From NCBI GenBank assembly GCA_019348445.1, contig JAHWJK010000001.1, positions 1-25,193 of the forward strand: DNA of 25,193 nucleotides. Direction: 5' to 3'. The position numbers were made by a program, and so were the translations under genes. This stretch comes from Actinomycetota bacterium (GTDB lineage: Bacteria; Actinomycetota; CADDZG01; WHSQ01). The notes beneath the pieces were generated by a model, which saw only the letters and a program-made list of their open reading frames with translations, did no database searches and was not told the DNA's origin. Positions 6,810 through 13,461 of the stretch are shown piece after piece (position 1 is the stretch's first letter; each line of letters starts with the position of its first letter).

Positions 6810-7858
6810 CACACCTTCTCCTTTTCTGCAGCCTGCCGGCCCCGCAGGTACTCGAAGAGTTCACGTTCCCATGCGGGACGATCGATCGAGGGCGGGACCG
6901 GCTCCCCTTCGCGGTGTTCCTTGAAATCGAGCAACGTGTCTTCGCTCGAGAATCTCGGCGAGAAGCCAAGGCGTTGTTTCGCGCGGTCGGTGCTCACGAC
7001 GCGACCGTAGACGATGAGGTTCAACTGGTCCGTCGGGAAGTCCACGCGACCGAGACTGCGCAAAAGCGTTGCGGTCGCTTGCGCGGCCGGCAACAGGATC
7101 GGGATCTGGACCTTCCCGAGAAGTCGTGCAGCCTTCGATAGGTAGATGATCCCGTCCGCCGCGATGTTGAAGATCCCGCTCGCGTCGTCGCTCGCGATCG
7201 CCTGGTACAGGGCATCGACGGCGTCCTCCTCGTGCAGGAACTGCAGCCGCGGATCGAACCCAAGAGCGCTCGGTATGACGGGAAGAGAGAGGTACTGGGT
7301 GATGCTCGTGCGAACCGTGGGCCCCACCACGTTCTGTGTCCGGAGGATCGTCAGGTCGACGTCTGGTCGCCTTCGCCCGAAGTCACGGACGTACTGTTCG
7401 GCCTCCGCGCAATCCTTGCCGTAACCCGTCAGATCGACCTGGCGCGCCGCGTGATCCTCCGCAAGTATCGACGGCTCTCGCGGCCCGTATCCGTAAACCG
7501 CCGTAGACGACTTCGTGATCACTTTGGCTATCCGTTCGGCCCTCTGCGCGGCAGCGAGAAGTTGCATCGTGCCGATCACGTTGTTCTCTTTCATCTGAGA
7601 ACGGCCGCCGACTCGACGCGGGGTAGAGGAGATGTTCGTGTGGACCAGCGTGTCGACTTTGGTTGCCTCGAGAACTCGAGCGATCAACGGATTCCTGATA
7701 TCGACGCGCACGAACTCCATCCCGTCCACCGGGATCGGCGGCTCATGGAGATCGACGCCGACGAGATGGTCGATCGAGTCGTCGTTCTCGAGCCGTTTCG
7801 CTAAACGAAGCCCGAGGAACGTGGAGACGCCTGTGATCAGAACTCGTTTCTTCTGCAT
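6809..7858 (-). CDS. NAD-dependent epimerase/dehydratase family protein (extended SDR)
   Basis: The 349-residue protein has the N-terminal nucleotide-binding signature TGVSTFLG (residues 9-16), the acidic end of strand two (VGVDLHEP), the KSSTAVYG active-site strand near 116-123, and a C-terminal substrate region. It is of the GalE2 (Rv0501) type. The usual Y-x3-K pair is not intact: Tyr146 is followed by Gly-Lys-Asp-Cys, so Cys150 stands where the lysine should be. A sugar epimerase reaction is therefore not assured, and a binding or regulatory role is possible. It heads the operon with the acyltransferase, suggesting lipid or glycolipid work. Confidence 0.92.
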   Translation of the reverse strand: MQKKRVLITGVSTFLGLRLAKRLENDDSIDHLVGVDLHEPPIPVDGMEFVRVDIRNPLIARVLEATKVDTLVHTNISSTPRRVGGRSQMKENNVIGTMQLLAAAQRAERIAKVITKSSTAVYGYGPREPSILAEDHAARQVDLTGYGKDCAEAEQYVRDFGRRRPDVDLTILRTQNVVGPTVRTSITQYLSLPVIPSALGFDPRLQFLHEEDAVDALYQAIASDDASGIFNIAADGIIYLSKAARLLGKVQIPILLPAAQATATLLRSLGRVDFPTDQLNLIVYGRVVSTDRAKQRLGFSPRFSSEDTLLDFKEHREGEPVPPSIDRPAWERELFEYLRGRQAAEKEKV

Positions 7859-7890
7859 GCTTTCGAGACTACTAACCCGGTGACGGCGTA

Positions 7891-7911
7891 AGCCGATAAC
7901 CGGTTATGGCT
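7891..7911. other. ATAACCGGTTAT palindrome with AGCC/GGCT flanks
   Basis: The 12-bp perfect palindrome at 7896-7907 is flanked by AGCC (7891-7894) and GGCT (7908-7911), pairing with a one-base bulge. It occupies the 60-bp gap between two minus-strand genes. It may terminate the SAM hydrolase transcript or be an operator for the epimerase gene. No T-run follows. Confidence 0.5.
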
Positions 7912-7918
7912 ACCCGTT

Positions 7919-8737
7919 TCACCCCGGGACCGGTCCGACGATCACCGTCGAACCGAGGTGAGCACGGAGCTTGGCCGCAGCATCGCCCTTGTTGATCGCC
8001 AGCGATAGGTAGTGATAGCTGTCCTCAACCAGTACGAACTCGCCACCTTTGACATCGGCGAAGGTAGCTCCGAACGGGACGCGAAGACGGTGTCCCTCGA
8101 GCCTCACTTCGAGGATCGACCCCTCGGGCAGACCGACCTTTTCGAGTGCCTCACGCAAGAAGTTCAGCTGGAGGTTCCCGAAGCGATCGATCTGCAGGAC
8201 CTCGGCGTGGAGGTGGTCATCGTGTATCCACGCTTCCGGGATCTCGAACTGCACGAGATCGTCCGCAGGAATGGTTTCGCCGAGATCGGACGGCGACGTC
8301 CCGTTGGCGAGATGCGCGGCGACGGGAGAGAACACATCGCGGCCCTGGAAGGTGCGGGACACCGGCGTCAGATGGAAGCGGGCATCGGAGAGCTCGTACG
8401 CACCCTTGATGCCACCGCGCTCGAGAGCCGCGGGAATCAGAAGACCGTTATCCGGTCCGACGAACACCTCGCCCCAGCGAGTCTCGATAGCGATAGCTCG
8501 CCGTCGGGAACCGACGCTGGGATCTACCACCGCAAGATGGACGGCATCCGGGAGGAACCGCGTCGTCTGCCGAAGCACGACCGCACCGTGACGGATGTCT
8601 TGGCGAACGATGTTGTGGTGAACGTCGACGACGCGGATATGTGGAGCGATGCCGAGCATGACTCCGTGGCACACACCGACGAATTCGTCTTCCAGCCCGT
8701 AGTCGGACAGGAACGCAACGATCTCTTTCTTAGCCAC
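7919..8737 (-). CDS. SAM hydrolase / SAM hydroxide adenosyltransferase (DUF62 family)
   Basis: Members of this family split S-adenosylmethionine to adenosine and methionine with water or hydroxide, or use chloride or fluoride in secondary metabolism. Family blocks are clear: FLSDYGLEDEFVG near the start, DVHHNI, VVDPSVGS, VGPDNGLL, TFQGRDVFSPVAAHLA and DRFGNLQLN near the C-terminal barrel. Without the chlorinase/fluorinase loop being identifiable, the hydroxide-type activity is likeliest. The start is chosen as GTG 8737, with AGGA upstream. A GTG at 8785 would leave only 14 bp to the divergent WhiB gene and no room for promoters. Confidence 0.92.
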   Translation of the reverse strand: MAKKEIVAFLSDYGLEDEFVGVCHGVMLGIAPHIRVVDVHHNIVRQDIRHGAVVLRQTTRFLPDAVHLAVVDPSVGSRRRAIAIETRWGEVFVGPDNGLLIPAALERGGIKGAYELSDARFHLTPVSRTFQGRDVFSPVAAHLANGTSPSDLGETIPADDLVQFEIPEAWIHDDHLHAEVLQIDRFGNLQLNFLREALEKVGLPEGSILEVRLEGHRLRVPFGATFADVKGGEFVLVEDSYHYLSLAINKGDAAAKLRAHLGSTVIVGPVPG

Positions 8738-8799
8738 GCTGGCGAAATCCTGCCACGCCGTTATGCTCCGACGCGGCGTCGTCACCCAACGGAGGATCC

Positions 8800-9057
8800 G
8801 TGGCTTCTACTGAAGAATGGCAGGACCACGCGGCGTGTAGAGACGTCCCGGTCCAGCTCTTCTTCCCGCCGGCCGAACACGAAGTAGACGAGGCCAAGGC
8901 GATGTGCGCCATCTGCGAGGTCAGGCAACCGTGCCTCGAATACGCGATCGCCGCGGGCGAGCGCTTCGGTGTGTGGGGAGGATTGACTCCACAGGAACGT
9001 CGCTCGCTGATCGCGAAGAGGAGAAGCCGCGCTCGCGCGGAGGCGGCGCGAACGTAG
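8800..9057 (+). CDS. WhiB-family iron-sulfur transcription factor
   Basis: WhiB proteins are actinobacterial regulators that bind a 4Fe-4S cluster and usually act with the principal sigma factor. In this 85-residue protein the four cluster cysteines are Cys13, Cys36, Cys39 and Cys45 (AACRD, CAIC, QPCLEYA), followed by the GVWGG turn at 57-61 and a strongly basic tail (KRRSRARAEAAR) that should contact DNA. The GTG start follows GGAGG at a short distance. Length suits a WhiB1- or WhiB4-like protein, but I cannot assign the subclass. It diverges from the SAM hydrolase gene and ends three bases before bS22 on the other strand. Confidence 0.95.
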   Translation: MASTEEWQDHAACRDVPVQLFFPPAEHEVDEAKAMCAICEVRQPCLEYAIAAGERFGVWGGLTPQERRSLIAKRRSRARAEAART

Positions 9058-9060
9058 CGA

Positions 9061-9162
9061 TCACTTCCCTTGTTGACGCCGCTGCCACCGCGTCTTTTTC
9101 AGCATCTTCCGATGCTTCTTCTTACGCATCTTCTTGCGGCGTTTCTTTACTAACGACGGCAT
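9061..9162 (-). CDS. 30S ribosomal protein bS22 (AURKAIP1/COX24 domain), 33 aa
   Basis: This short frame encodes a very basic 33-residue protein: MPSLVKKRRKKMRKKKHRKM, then LKKTRWQRRQQGK. It matches in length and in the KKRRKKMxKKKHRKxLxxTRxQRR pattern the actinobacterial AURKAIP1/COX24 protein (Rv0500B), which is known as bS22 of the mycobacterial small ribosomal subunit and is related to mitochondrial mS38. It binds rRNA near the decoding centre in those ribosomes. The ATG at 9162 follows GGAG at about seven bases. It lies 28 bp after the Clp1-like kinase, probably in one operon. Half its residues are Lys or Arg, so gene callers with a length floor would miss it. Confidence 0.93.
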   Translation of the reverse strand: MPSLVKKRRKKMRKKKHRKMLKKTRWQRRQQGK

Positions 9163-9190
9163 CTTGTCTCCGTTCTGCCACTGACCATCA

Positions 9191-10087
9191 TCATTCCGAT
9201 CCGAAAAGCTCGGGGAGGCTAACCGTCCCGCGGGAACGGCCGTCCCGGGAGATCTTGACCGAACCCAGCCTCAGCCCCCGTACGCCTTCGGTGACGGGCG
9301 AGACCATCCGGAGGATCTCCTCGCCACCGTCATACTCCAATAACCCGATGCCGACGCACGTTCCCTTCCCGTCCTCCATCCCGACGACGAGGCCGTCGAG
9401 GAGATCGAGGTCGAATTCCGGAGGAACGGTGGGCATGAAAACCGTCGGTTTGACCCGCCATTTCGAAGCAGACTCTCCGAAATAAGAGGCGAACCGTCGC
9501 TCCCGCGCCGTCATTCGGTCCTCGACCGATAACGAGGACATGTAGCCGGTTGCATCCACCTCGATCACTTGCGCAGAGGTAAATCTCTGAGCGATCCCGG
9601 TCAACGGCTCCATCTCACCGCCGCGTTCGAACGCGACCATGAAGTCCGGGTGCGCGGCATCGAGCACGTGGTAGTTGAGCCACTGGCCGTAGACGCCGGC
9701 GATGAAACCCGTCGTATCGACCACGATCAGCCGAGCCCCTCCTTCGCGAGCGCGGTTCACGACGCGCGCTACTCCCATCACGAGAGGAAGAAGGTGTTGG
9801 CGAGGATTCAGCGCGCCGACAAAACCGAGAGCGTCGGCTGTGCTCACCGACTGCTCCGAAACCTCGGCCCCCGGCGGGAGCACCTTCAAACCAACGGTCG
9901 TCGGCGGACCAACGGTCGAGATGTCGATGTCGGCATCGACCAACGCAGACGGAATCTCGGCCTCCGCGGCGCGCCTCAACAACTCGAGAGCGAACGCCGT
10001 TTTCCCGGTGCCCATCGATCCGAGCAGGGCGACCGTTCCGCCGCTGGTCAGGAGACGTTCGTACGCCTCATCGAACCCGATCGTCAT
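9191..10087 (-). CDS. Clp1/Grc3-like polynucleotide 5'-kinase (P-loop NTPase)
   Basis: The 298-residue protein carries a Walker A loop GSMGTGKT at 23-30, a following strand ALVDADIDISTVGPPTTVGL (50-67) that parallels the D-x-D-x-GQ-x-PP-T signature of Clp1/Grc3 kinases, and VVDTTGFIAGVYG (122-134) as the second acidic strand. The C-terminal part (LVVGMEDGKGTCVGIGLL) fits the small domain of archaeal-type homologues. Known members phosphorylate 5'-hydroxyl ends of RNA or DNA. The conserved Gln of the second motif is not evident, so activity needs testing. GGGGTGA precedes ATG 10087. The gene has its own upstream region after a terminator and leads into bS22. Confidence 0.85.
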   Translation of the reverse strand: MTIGFDEAYERLLTSGGTVALLGSMGTGKTAFALELLRRAAEAEIPSALVDADIDISTVGPPTTVGLKVLPPGAEVSEQSVSTADALGFVGALNPRQHLLPLVMGVARVVNRAREGGARLIVVDTTGFIAGVYGQWLNYHVLDAAHPDFMVAFERGGEMEPLTGIAQRFTSAQVIEVDATGYMSSLSVEDRMTARERRFASYFGESASKWRVKPTVFMPTVPPEFDLDLLDGLVVGMEDGKGTCVGIGLLEYDGGEEILRMVSPVTEGVRGLRLGSVKISRDGRSRGTVSLPELFGSE

Positions 10088-10103
10088 CTCTTCACCCCGT
10101 GCT

Positions 10104-10117
10104 GCTCAACGTTGAGC
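10104..10117. promoter_or_regulatory. 14-bp perfect palindrome before the Clp1-like gene
   Basis: GCTCAACGTTGAGC is self-complementary over 14 bp and lies 17-30 bp before the kinase start, between it and the bldC terminator. Its position suits an operator. Confidence 0.45.
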
Positions 10118-10124
10118 TGCAATG

Positions 10125-10153
10125 AAAAAGAAAAAGCCGCCCCGCAGGACGGC
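10125..10153 (-). terminator. intrinsic terminator of the bldC-like gene
   Basis: On the minus strand GCCGTCC pairs with GGGCGGC (one G-T) across TGCG, followed directly by TTTTTCTTTTTC. It begins 21 bp after the stop of the bldC-like gene and is the clearest intrinsic terminator in the window. Confidence 0.88.
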
Positions 10154-10173
10154 AGGACCTATCCCTGCAAAGT

Positions 10174-10392
10174 TCAGCCTGCGTCCATGTATCGCTGCTG
10201 CAGGTACTTGCGGACGTCGTCTTCCCGGATCCGGTACCCCCTGCCGACCCTGACCGCAGCCAATTGACCCGAATTCACGAGCCGGTAGACGGTCATGTTG
10301 GAAACGCGCAGGTGTTTGGCCACCTCTCCAACGGTCAGGAAACGCTCCACGAAAGAAGGGTTCGTCGTCGGGGAACTACCGGTTGTGCTCAT
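10174..10392 (-). CDS. bldC: BldC-like helix-turn-helix protein
   Basis: The 72-residue protein is almost entirely a MerR-like winged helix: FLTVGEVAKHLRVSNMTVYRLVNSGQLAAVRVGRGYRIREDDVRKYL. This is the pattern of BldC of Streptomyces and Rv0500A of Mycobacterium, often labelled excisionase-family. BldC binds direct repeats cooperatively without a ligand domain and holds back sporulation genes. Here it stands alone with its own terminator and no recombinase nearby, which argues against an excisionase role. The ATG at 10392 is the natural start. The name is used by family likeness, and the regulon is unknown. Confidence 0.92.
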   Translation of the reverse strand: MSTTGSSPTTNPSFVERFLTVGEVAKHLRVSNMTVYRLVNSGQLAAVRVGRGYRIREDDVRKYLQQRYMDAG

Positions 10393-10452
10393 CCGGTCGT
10401 CGAGTATAGCAACGGCATTTTTCCTGGTCAGAGGCTCGTTGTCGCAGAAGTG

Positions 10453-11238
10453 TTACTCGTTGGCTCCAGCGATGATCGCTCCGAACAGCGACCACGATGG
10501 TTCGTAGAGATGAGGCAAGCGGTTGTCGTCCATCGGAACGATCGTGACGTCTCGCCCCTGTGCGCGAGCAACGGCGAGCGCGTGATCGTTGATATCCATC
10601 ACCGCGATCGTCGGTATGCCTCTCTCGATCGCAGCACCCGCGAAACCATGGTCGCCAAGAACGAGATCGGGCCACGGTTCAGCTTCGAGCAACGCTTCCA
10701 TCGCTGCAGACTCGTGCGTGTGTAGCAGCTGTCCCCAGTCGGCCAGACATCCGACCCCCCCGTTGTACCGGACCTCGCGCATCGATCGCTTCGCTCCGAT
10801 CGGAAACGACTCGTTCTCGCGCAGGCGCAAGACCTTCCCGCCGGCCGCGGCGTAGTGGTCGACCACCCTCATGTGATGCTCGAGCATCCCCGTGGGATGT
10901 CCCGTTACCACCAACAGAGTCGCTCCCGTGCGAGCCGCATCTCGGAGTCGTTCCGCTGCCGCGACGATCCCGGCGATCGTCAGGTCGGGGTCGATCCAGT
11001 CGTCACAGTCCACGTCGGTGATGTCGGCAGGACATCCCGTCAGCTCCGACATGAACGACAGGATCTGCTGTGGCGTATATGCGCCAACGCCGCTCAGCCC
11101 GAACGTCGCGTCGGGGTCGCCGGCGAGCAGCTTGTCGATCTTCTCGATCGTCCCCCTGCGCTTGTGTGAGCGATGCGTACCAGTGATGCCGGCCTTCGCG
11201 AGCGCGTTTCGCACCGATTCTGTGTCGAATTCGAACAT
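10453..11238 (-). CDS. actinobacterial phosphatase-like protein of unknown function
   Basis: The 261-residue protein resembles a family annotated simply as 'phosphatase' in Streptomyces and relatives. Conserved-looking blocks are DCDDWIDPDLTIAGI, LLVVTGHPTGMLEHHMRVVDHYAAAG, LVLGDHGFAGAAIERGIPTIAVMDINDHALAVA and a C-terminal VPMDDNRLPHLYEPSW. The alternating strand-helix pattern and the acidic and histidine turns suggest a Rossmann-like hydrolase. No catalytic assignment is possible from sequence alone. ATG 11238 is chosen with AGG nine bases before; ATG 11247 is an alternative. It runs toward the bldC-like gene, 60 bp away. Confidence 0.85.
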   Translation of the reverse strand: MFEFDTESVRNALAKAGITGTHRSHKRRGTIEKIDKLLAGDPDATFGLSGVGAYTPQQILSFMSELTGCPADITDVDCDDWIDPDLTIAGIVAAAERLRDAARTGATLLVVTGHPTGMLEHHMRVVDHYAAAGGKVLRLRENESFPIGAKRSMREVRYNGGVGCLADWGQLLHTHESAAMEALLEAEPWPDLVLGDHGFAGAAIERGIPTIAVMDINDHALAVARAQGRDVTIVPMDDNRLPHLYEPSWSLFGAIIAGANE

Positions 11239-11293
11239 GCACTGCATCCTAGTCAGGCTCCATTGCCGCGATACCAAGGCATAAGGTGCACGG

Positions 11294-12220
11294 ATGTCGC
11301 AGGTCGTCCAGCGTGAGACGGGTGACGCGAAATGCGCATGGTGTGAACGATCATTCGACGATCGCTCCACCCGATTAAGAGGAAGAATCATGTGCGCGTG
11401 GTGCGGCGTAGCTACAACGTACCCGTGGCCGACTGAGGATGAGTTATCAGCGGCATACACAGGGTGGTACCGCCCGGCGGCCGGCCGCTTTGGAAGATTT
11501 GGTGACACCCTCTTCAATCGCGTCCGCGCGCAGCGTTCACAACTGATAGATGATCTCGCACCGCCTGGGCCGATACTGGATGTCGGCGCCGGCGAAGGAA
11601 CGCTCATCGACGCTTTGAGGGATCGTGGACGCGATGCCGTGGGACTAGATCCGTACACCGGTCGTTCTGATTTTCTTGCGATCGAACCCGAAGCGATCAC
11701 AGGGGAGTGGGCGGCTATCGTTTTCTGGCACTCGCTCGAACATCTCCGTGCTCCCACAAGAGCCCTACGTGCAGCCGCGAGTGCGCTACGACCGGGCGGA
11801 TTGTTGTTGATCGCGATCCCTAATCCGTCGAGCATCCAAGCAAGGATCTTCGGCGACCGGTGGTTCCCGCTCGATCTACCGCGTCATCTCGTTCATGTTC
11901 CTGCGCATGCGCTACTTGGCTACCTTCGTCAGCTAGAGCTAGAGATTCGACGCGTGAGTTACTTACGTGGGGGACAGGTCGTATTCGGCTGGCTTCATGG
12001 ACTGGTCGGTTCAATCTCCCCGCGACTAGACATGTACGACGCGCTCCGGATCAAAGAAGCAAGAAGTCGCGAGATGCCGCCGCCCGTCCGGATCACAACG
12101 ATCGTGCTGGGTGTTCTGCTCTTCCCGCTCGCGTGCATAGGGAGCATCATCGAGGTAGTGGCAAGGCGAAGCGGAACCCTCTACGTCGAGGCGATCGCCT
12201 GGCGAGTGGAGTCGTCATGA
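11294..12220 (+). CDS. class I SAM-dependent methyltransferase with zinc ribbon and C-terminal membrane segment
   Basis: Two CAWC knuckles (Cys14, Cys17, Cys34, Cys37) form an N-terminal zinc ribbon. The methyltransferase core follows, with ILDVGAGEG at 94-102, VGLDP near 116-120, FWHSLEHL near 144-151 and LRPGGLLLIAIPNP. A hydrophobic stretch (IVLGVLLFPLACIGSIIEVVA) near residue 280 probably anchors it to the membrane. Proteins of this build modify surface glycans or glycolipids. AGGTG precedes ATG 11294. It overlaps the next gene by four bases (ATGA). The gene uses more AT-ending codons (TTA, CTA, AGA) than its neighbours, a possible sign of transfer. Confidence 0.92.
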   Translation: MSQVVQRETGDAKCAWCERSFDDRSTRLRGRIMCAWCGVATTYPWPTEDELSAAYTGWYRPAAGRFGRFGDTLFNRVRAQRSQLIDDLAPPGPILDVGAGEGTLIDALRDRGRDAVGLDPYTGRSDFLAIEPEAITGEWAAIVFWHSLEHLRAPTRALRAAASALRPGGLLLIAIPNPSSIQARIFGDRWFPLDLPRHLVHVPAHALLGYLRQLELEIRRVSYLRGGQVVFGWLHGLVGSISPRLDMYDALRIKEARSREMPPPVRITTIVLGVLLFPLACIGSIIEVVARRSGTLYVEAIAWRVESS

Positions 12221-13386
12221 CCAGAGCACCGTCAACCCGGACGCTGCGGCTCGACACACGTTTGATAGCCGTCGGATGCGGCCTCGTAGCCCTTTTCGCT
12301 GCCACGATGGTCGTCGGGTCGATCCTCGTGGCGAACGGAGGAAACGTCACCGTTCTGGTCCGGATGGCTGCCGAGGACCCTCTGTCGGAAGTCGCGCGAA
12401 ATATCGAACCCGACTTCGCTCTCGTTCCTCCCGTTGCTCATTACGACGGCGTGTATTACTACGCGATCGCGCTCGATCCGTTCGCGACCGAAGACGCACA
12501 TGAACTGATCGACCTCGCGGCGCATCGCTACGGCCACCCCGCCTACGGCTGGTTCGCGGCGGTAGCAAGCTTCGGACAGGACGAGTGGATACCGGAGGTC
12601 TTACTCCTCCTGAGCGTCGCCGGGCTGGTGCTGGGCGCATACATGGCCTCTCGGGTCGCTAGCCGGTTCGAGCTGGGCTCCGCGTGGGCCGGGCTTTTGG
12701 TAGCACTTAACCCCGGTCTGCTCTTTGCGGTCGCTGCCGACCTGAGCGAGGCTTTGAGCACGGCCATCCTCGCGGTCGCCCTCTGGTTCTGGCTGACGAA
12801 CAAGCGATGGATCGCCCTCCCCTTCCTCGTGTTGCTGTGCTTCTTCAAGTTCCAGCTGGTCCTCGTGCCGGTGGGTTTGGGCGTCTGGGAGCTACTCCGA
12901 GGACTCCGTGCCGCGCCTAGAGCCATCCGCTGGAAGCCGTTGTCATACCTCGCCGTCGGACCGGTCCTCTTCGCGCTGTGGCAGGTGTACGTACACGCAA
13001 GGCTGGGTGAATGGCCGACGTCTCTGGGGCCGGAACTTCTTTCGGTTCCGCCGCTCGGGTTCCTCGAGACGATTGGTCTTTTAGGTCACACCAACCAGAT
13101 CTACAACGGCGATGCCCAGCTCGTCGCCGCGATGTTGCCGGTGCTGGTCGCGATCTTCGTACTGTTCGTGATCGCTCTCGTGCGGGCTCTTCGATTCAGG
13201 AACGCGATCGACTGCATCTTCGTGTTTCAGGCGCTGATGTTCCTAGCTCTCAACCACTGGAACTTACTTTTCCCTAAGGAATTGATCCGTGTCATGGCGA
13301 TTCCGGCGATCCTGCTCGTTTTCGTGCTGGCACCGGACGAGAAAGCGCGCCGTTTCGGGCAATATCCGGCATCGGCGAACAGCTAG
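12217..13386 (+). CDS. multi-span membrane protein of surface glycopolymer assembly
   Basis: The 389-residue protein has roughly nine or ten hydrophobic helices. After the first one it shows AHYDGVYYYAIALDPF and later HRYGHPAYGW, a pair typical of an integral membrane family annotated as cell-surface glycopolymer formation proteins and related to GT-C mannosyltransferases. Such enzymes use lipid-linked sugars on the outer face of the membrane. The aspartate in HYDG is the likely catalytic or metal residue by analogy with GT-C loops. It is coupled to the methyltransferase by ATGA overlap and is followed 75 bp later by GT2. Exact sugar and acceptor are unknown. Confidence 0.85.
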   Translation: MTRAPSTRTLRLDTRLIAVGCGLVALFAATMVVGSILVANGGNVTVLVRMAAEDPLSEVARNIEPDFALVPPVAHYDGVYYYAIALDPFATEDAHELIDLAAHRYGHPAYGWFAAVASFGQDEWIPEVLLLLSVAGLVLGAYMASRVASRFELGSAWAGLLVALNPGLLFAVAADLSEALSTAILAVALWFWLTNKRWIALPFLVLLCFFKFQLVLVPVGLGVWELLRGLRAAPRAIRWKPLSYLAVGPVLFALWQVYVHARLGEWPTSLGPELLSVPPLGFLETIGLLGHTNQIYNGDAQLVAAMLPVLVAIFVLFVIALVRALRFRNAIDCIFVFQALMFLALNHWNLLFPKELIRVMAIPAILLVFVLAPDEKARRFGQYPASANS

Positions 13387-13461
13387 ATCTTTTCCTCGTC
13401 TCGCCAGTCTCGCTCTGAACTCCCCTAGACTTCCGCGGCGATCGGGAACGCGGAGGAGCAC

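Noticed and set aside
7919..8785. Longer SAM hydrolase with start at GTG 8785
   Set aside because: The extra 16 residues do not resemble the family and would leave 14 bp for two divergent promoters.
8012..8887. 291-codon plus-strand frame across the SAM hydrolase and the start of whiB
   Set aside because: It conflicts with two certain genes and reads as antisense composition.
10174..10392. Excisionase of a mobile element
   Set aside because: No integrase, attachment repeats or phage genes nearby; the sequence and neighbourhood fit the chromosomal BldC/Rv0500A type.
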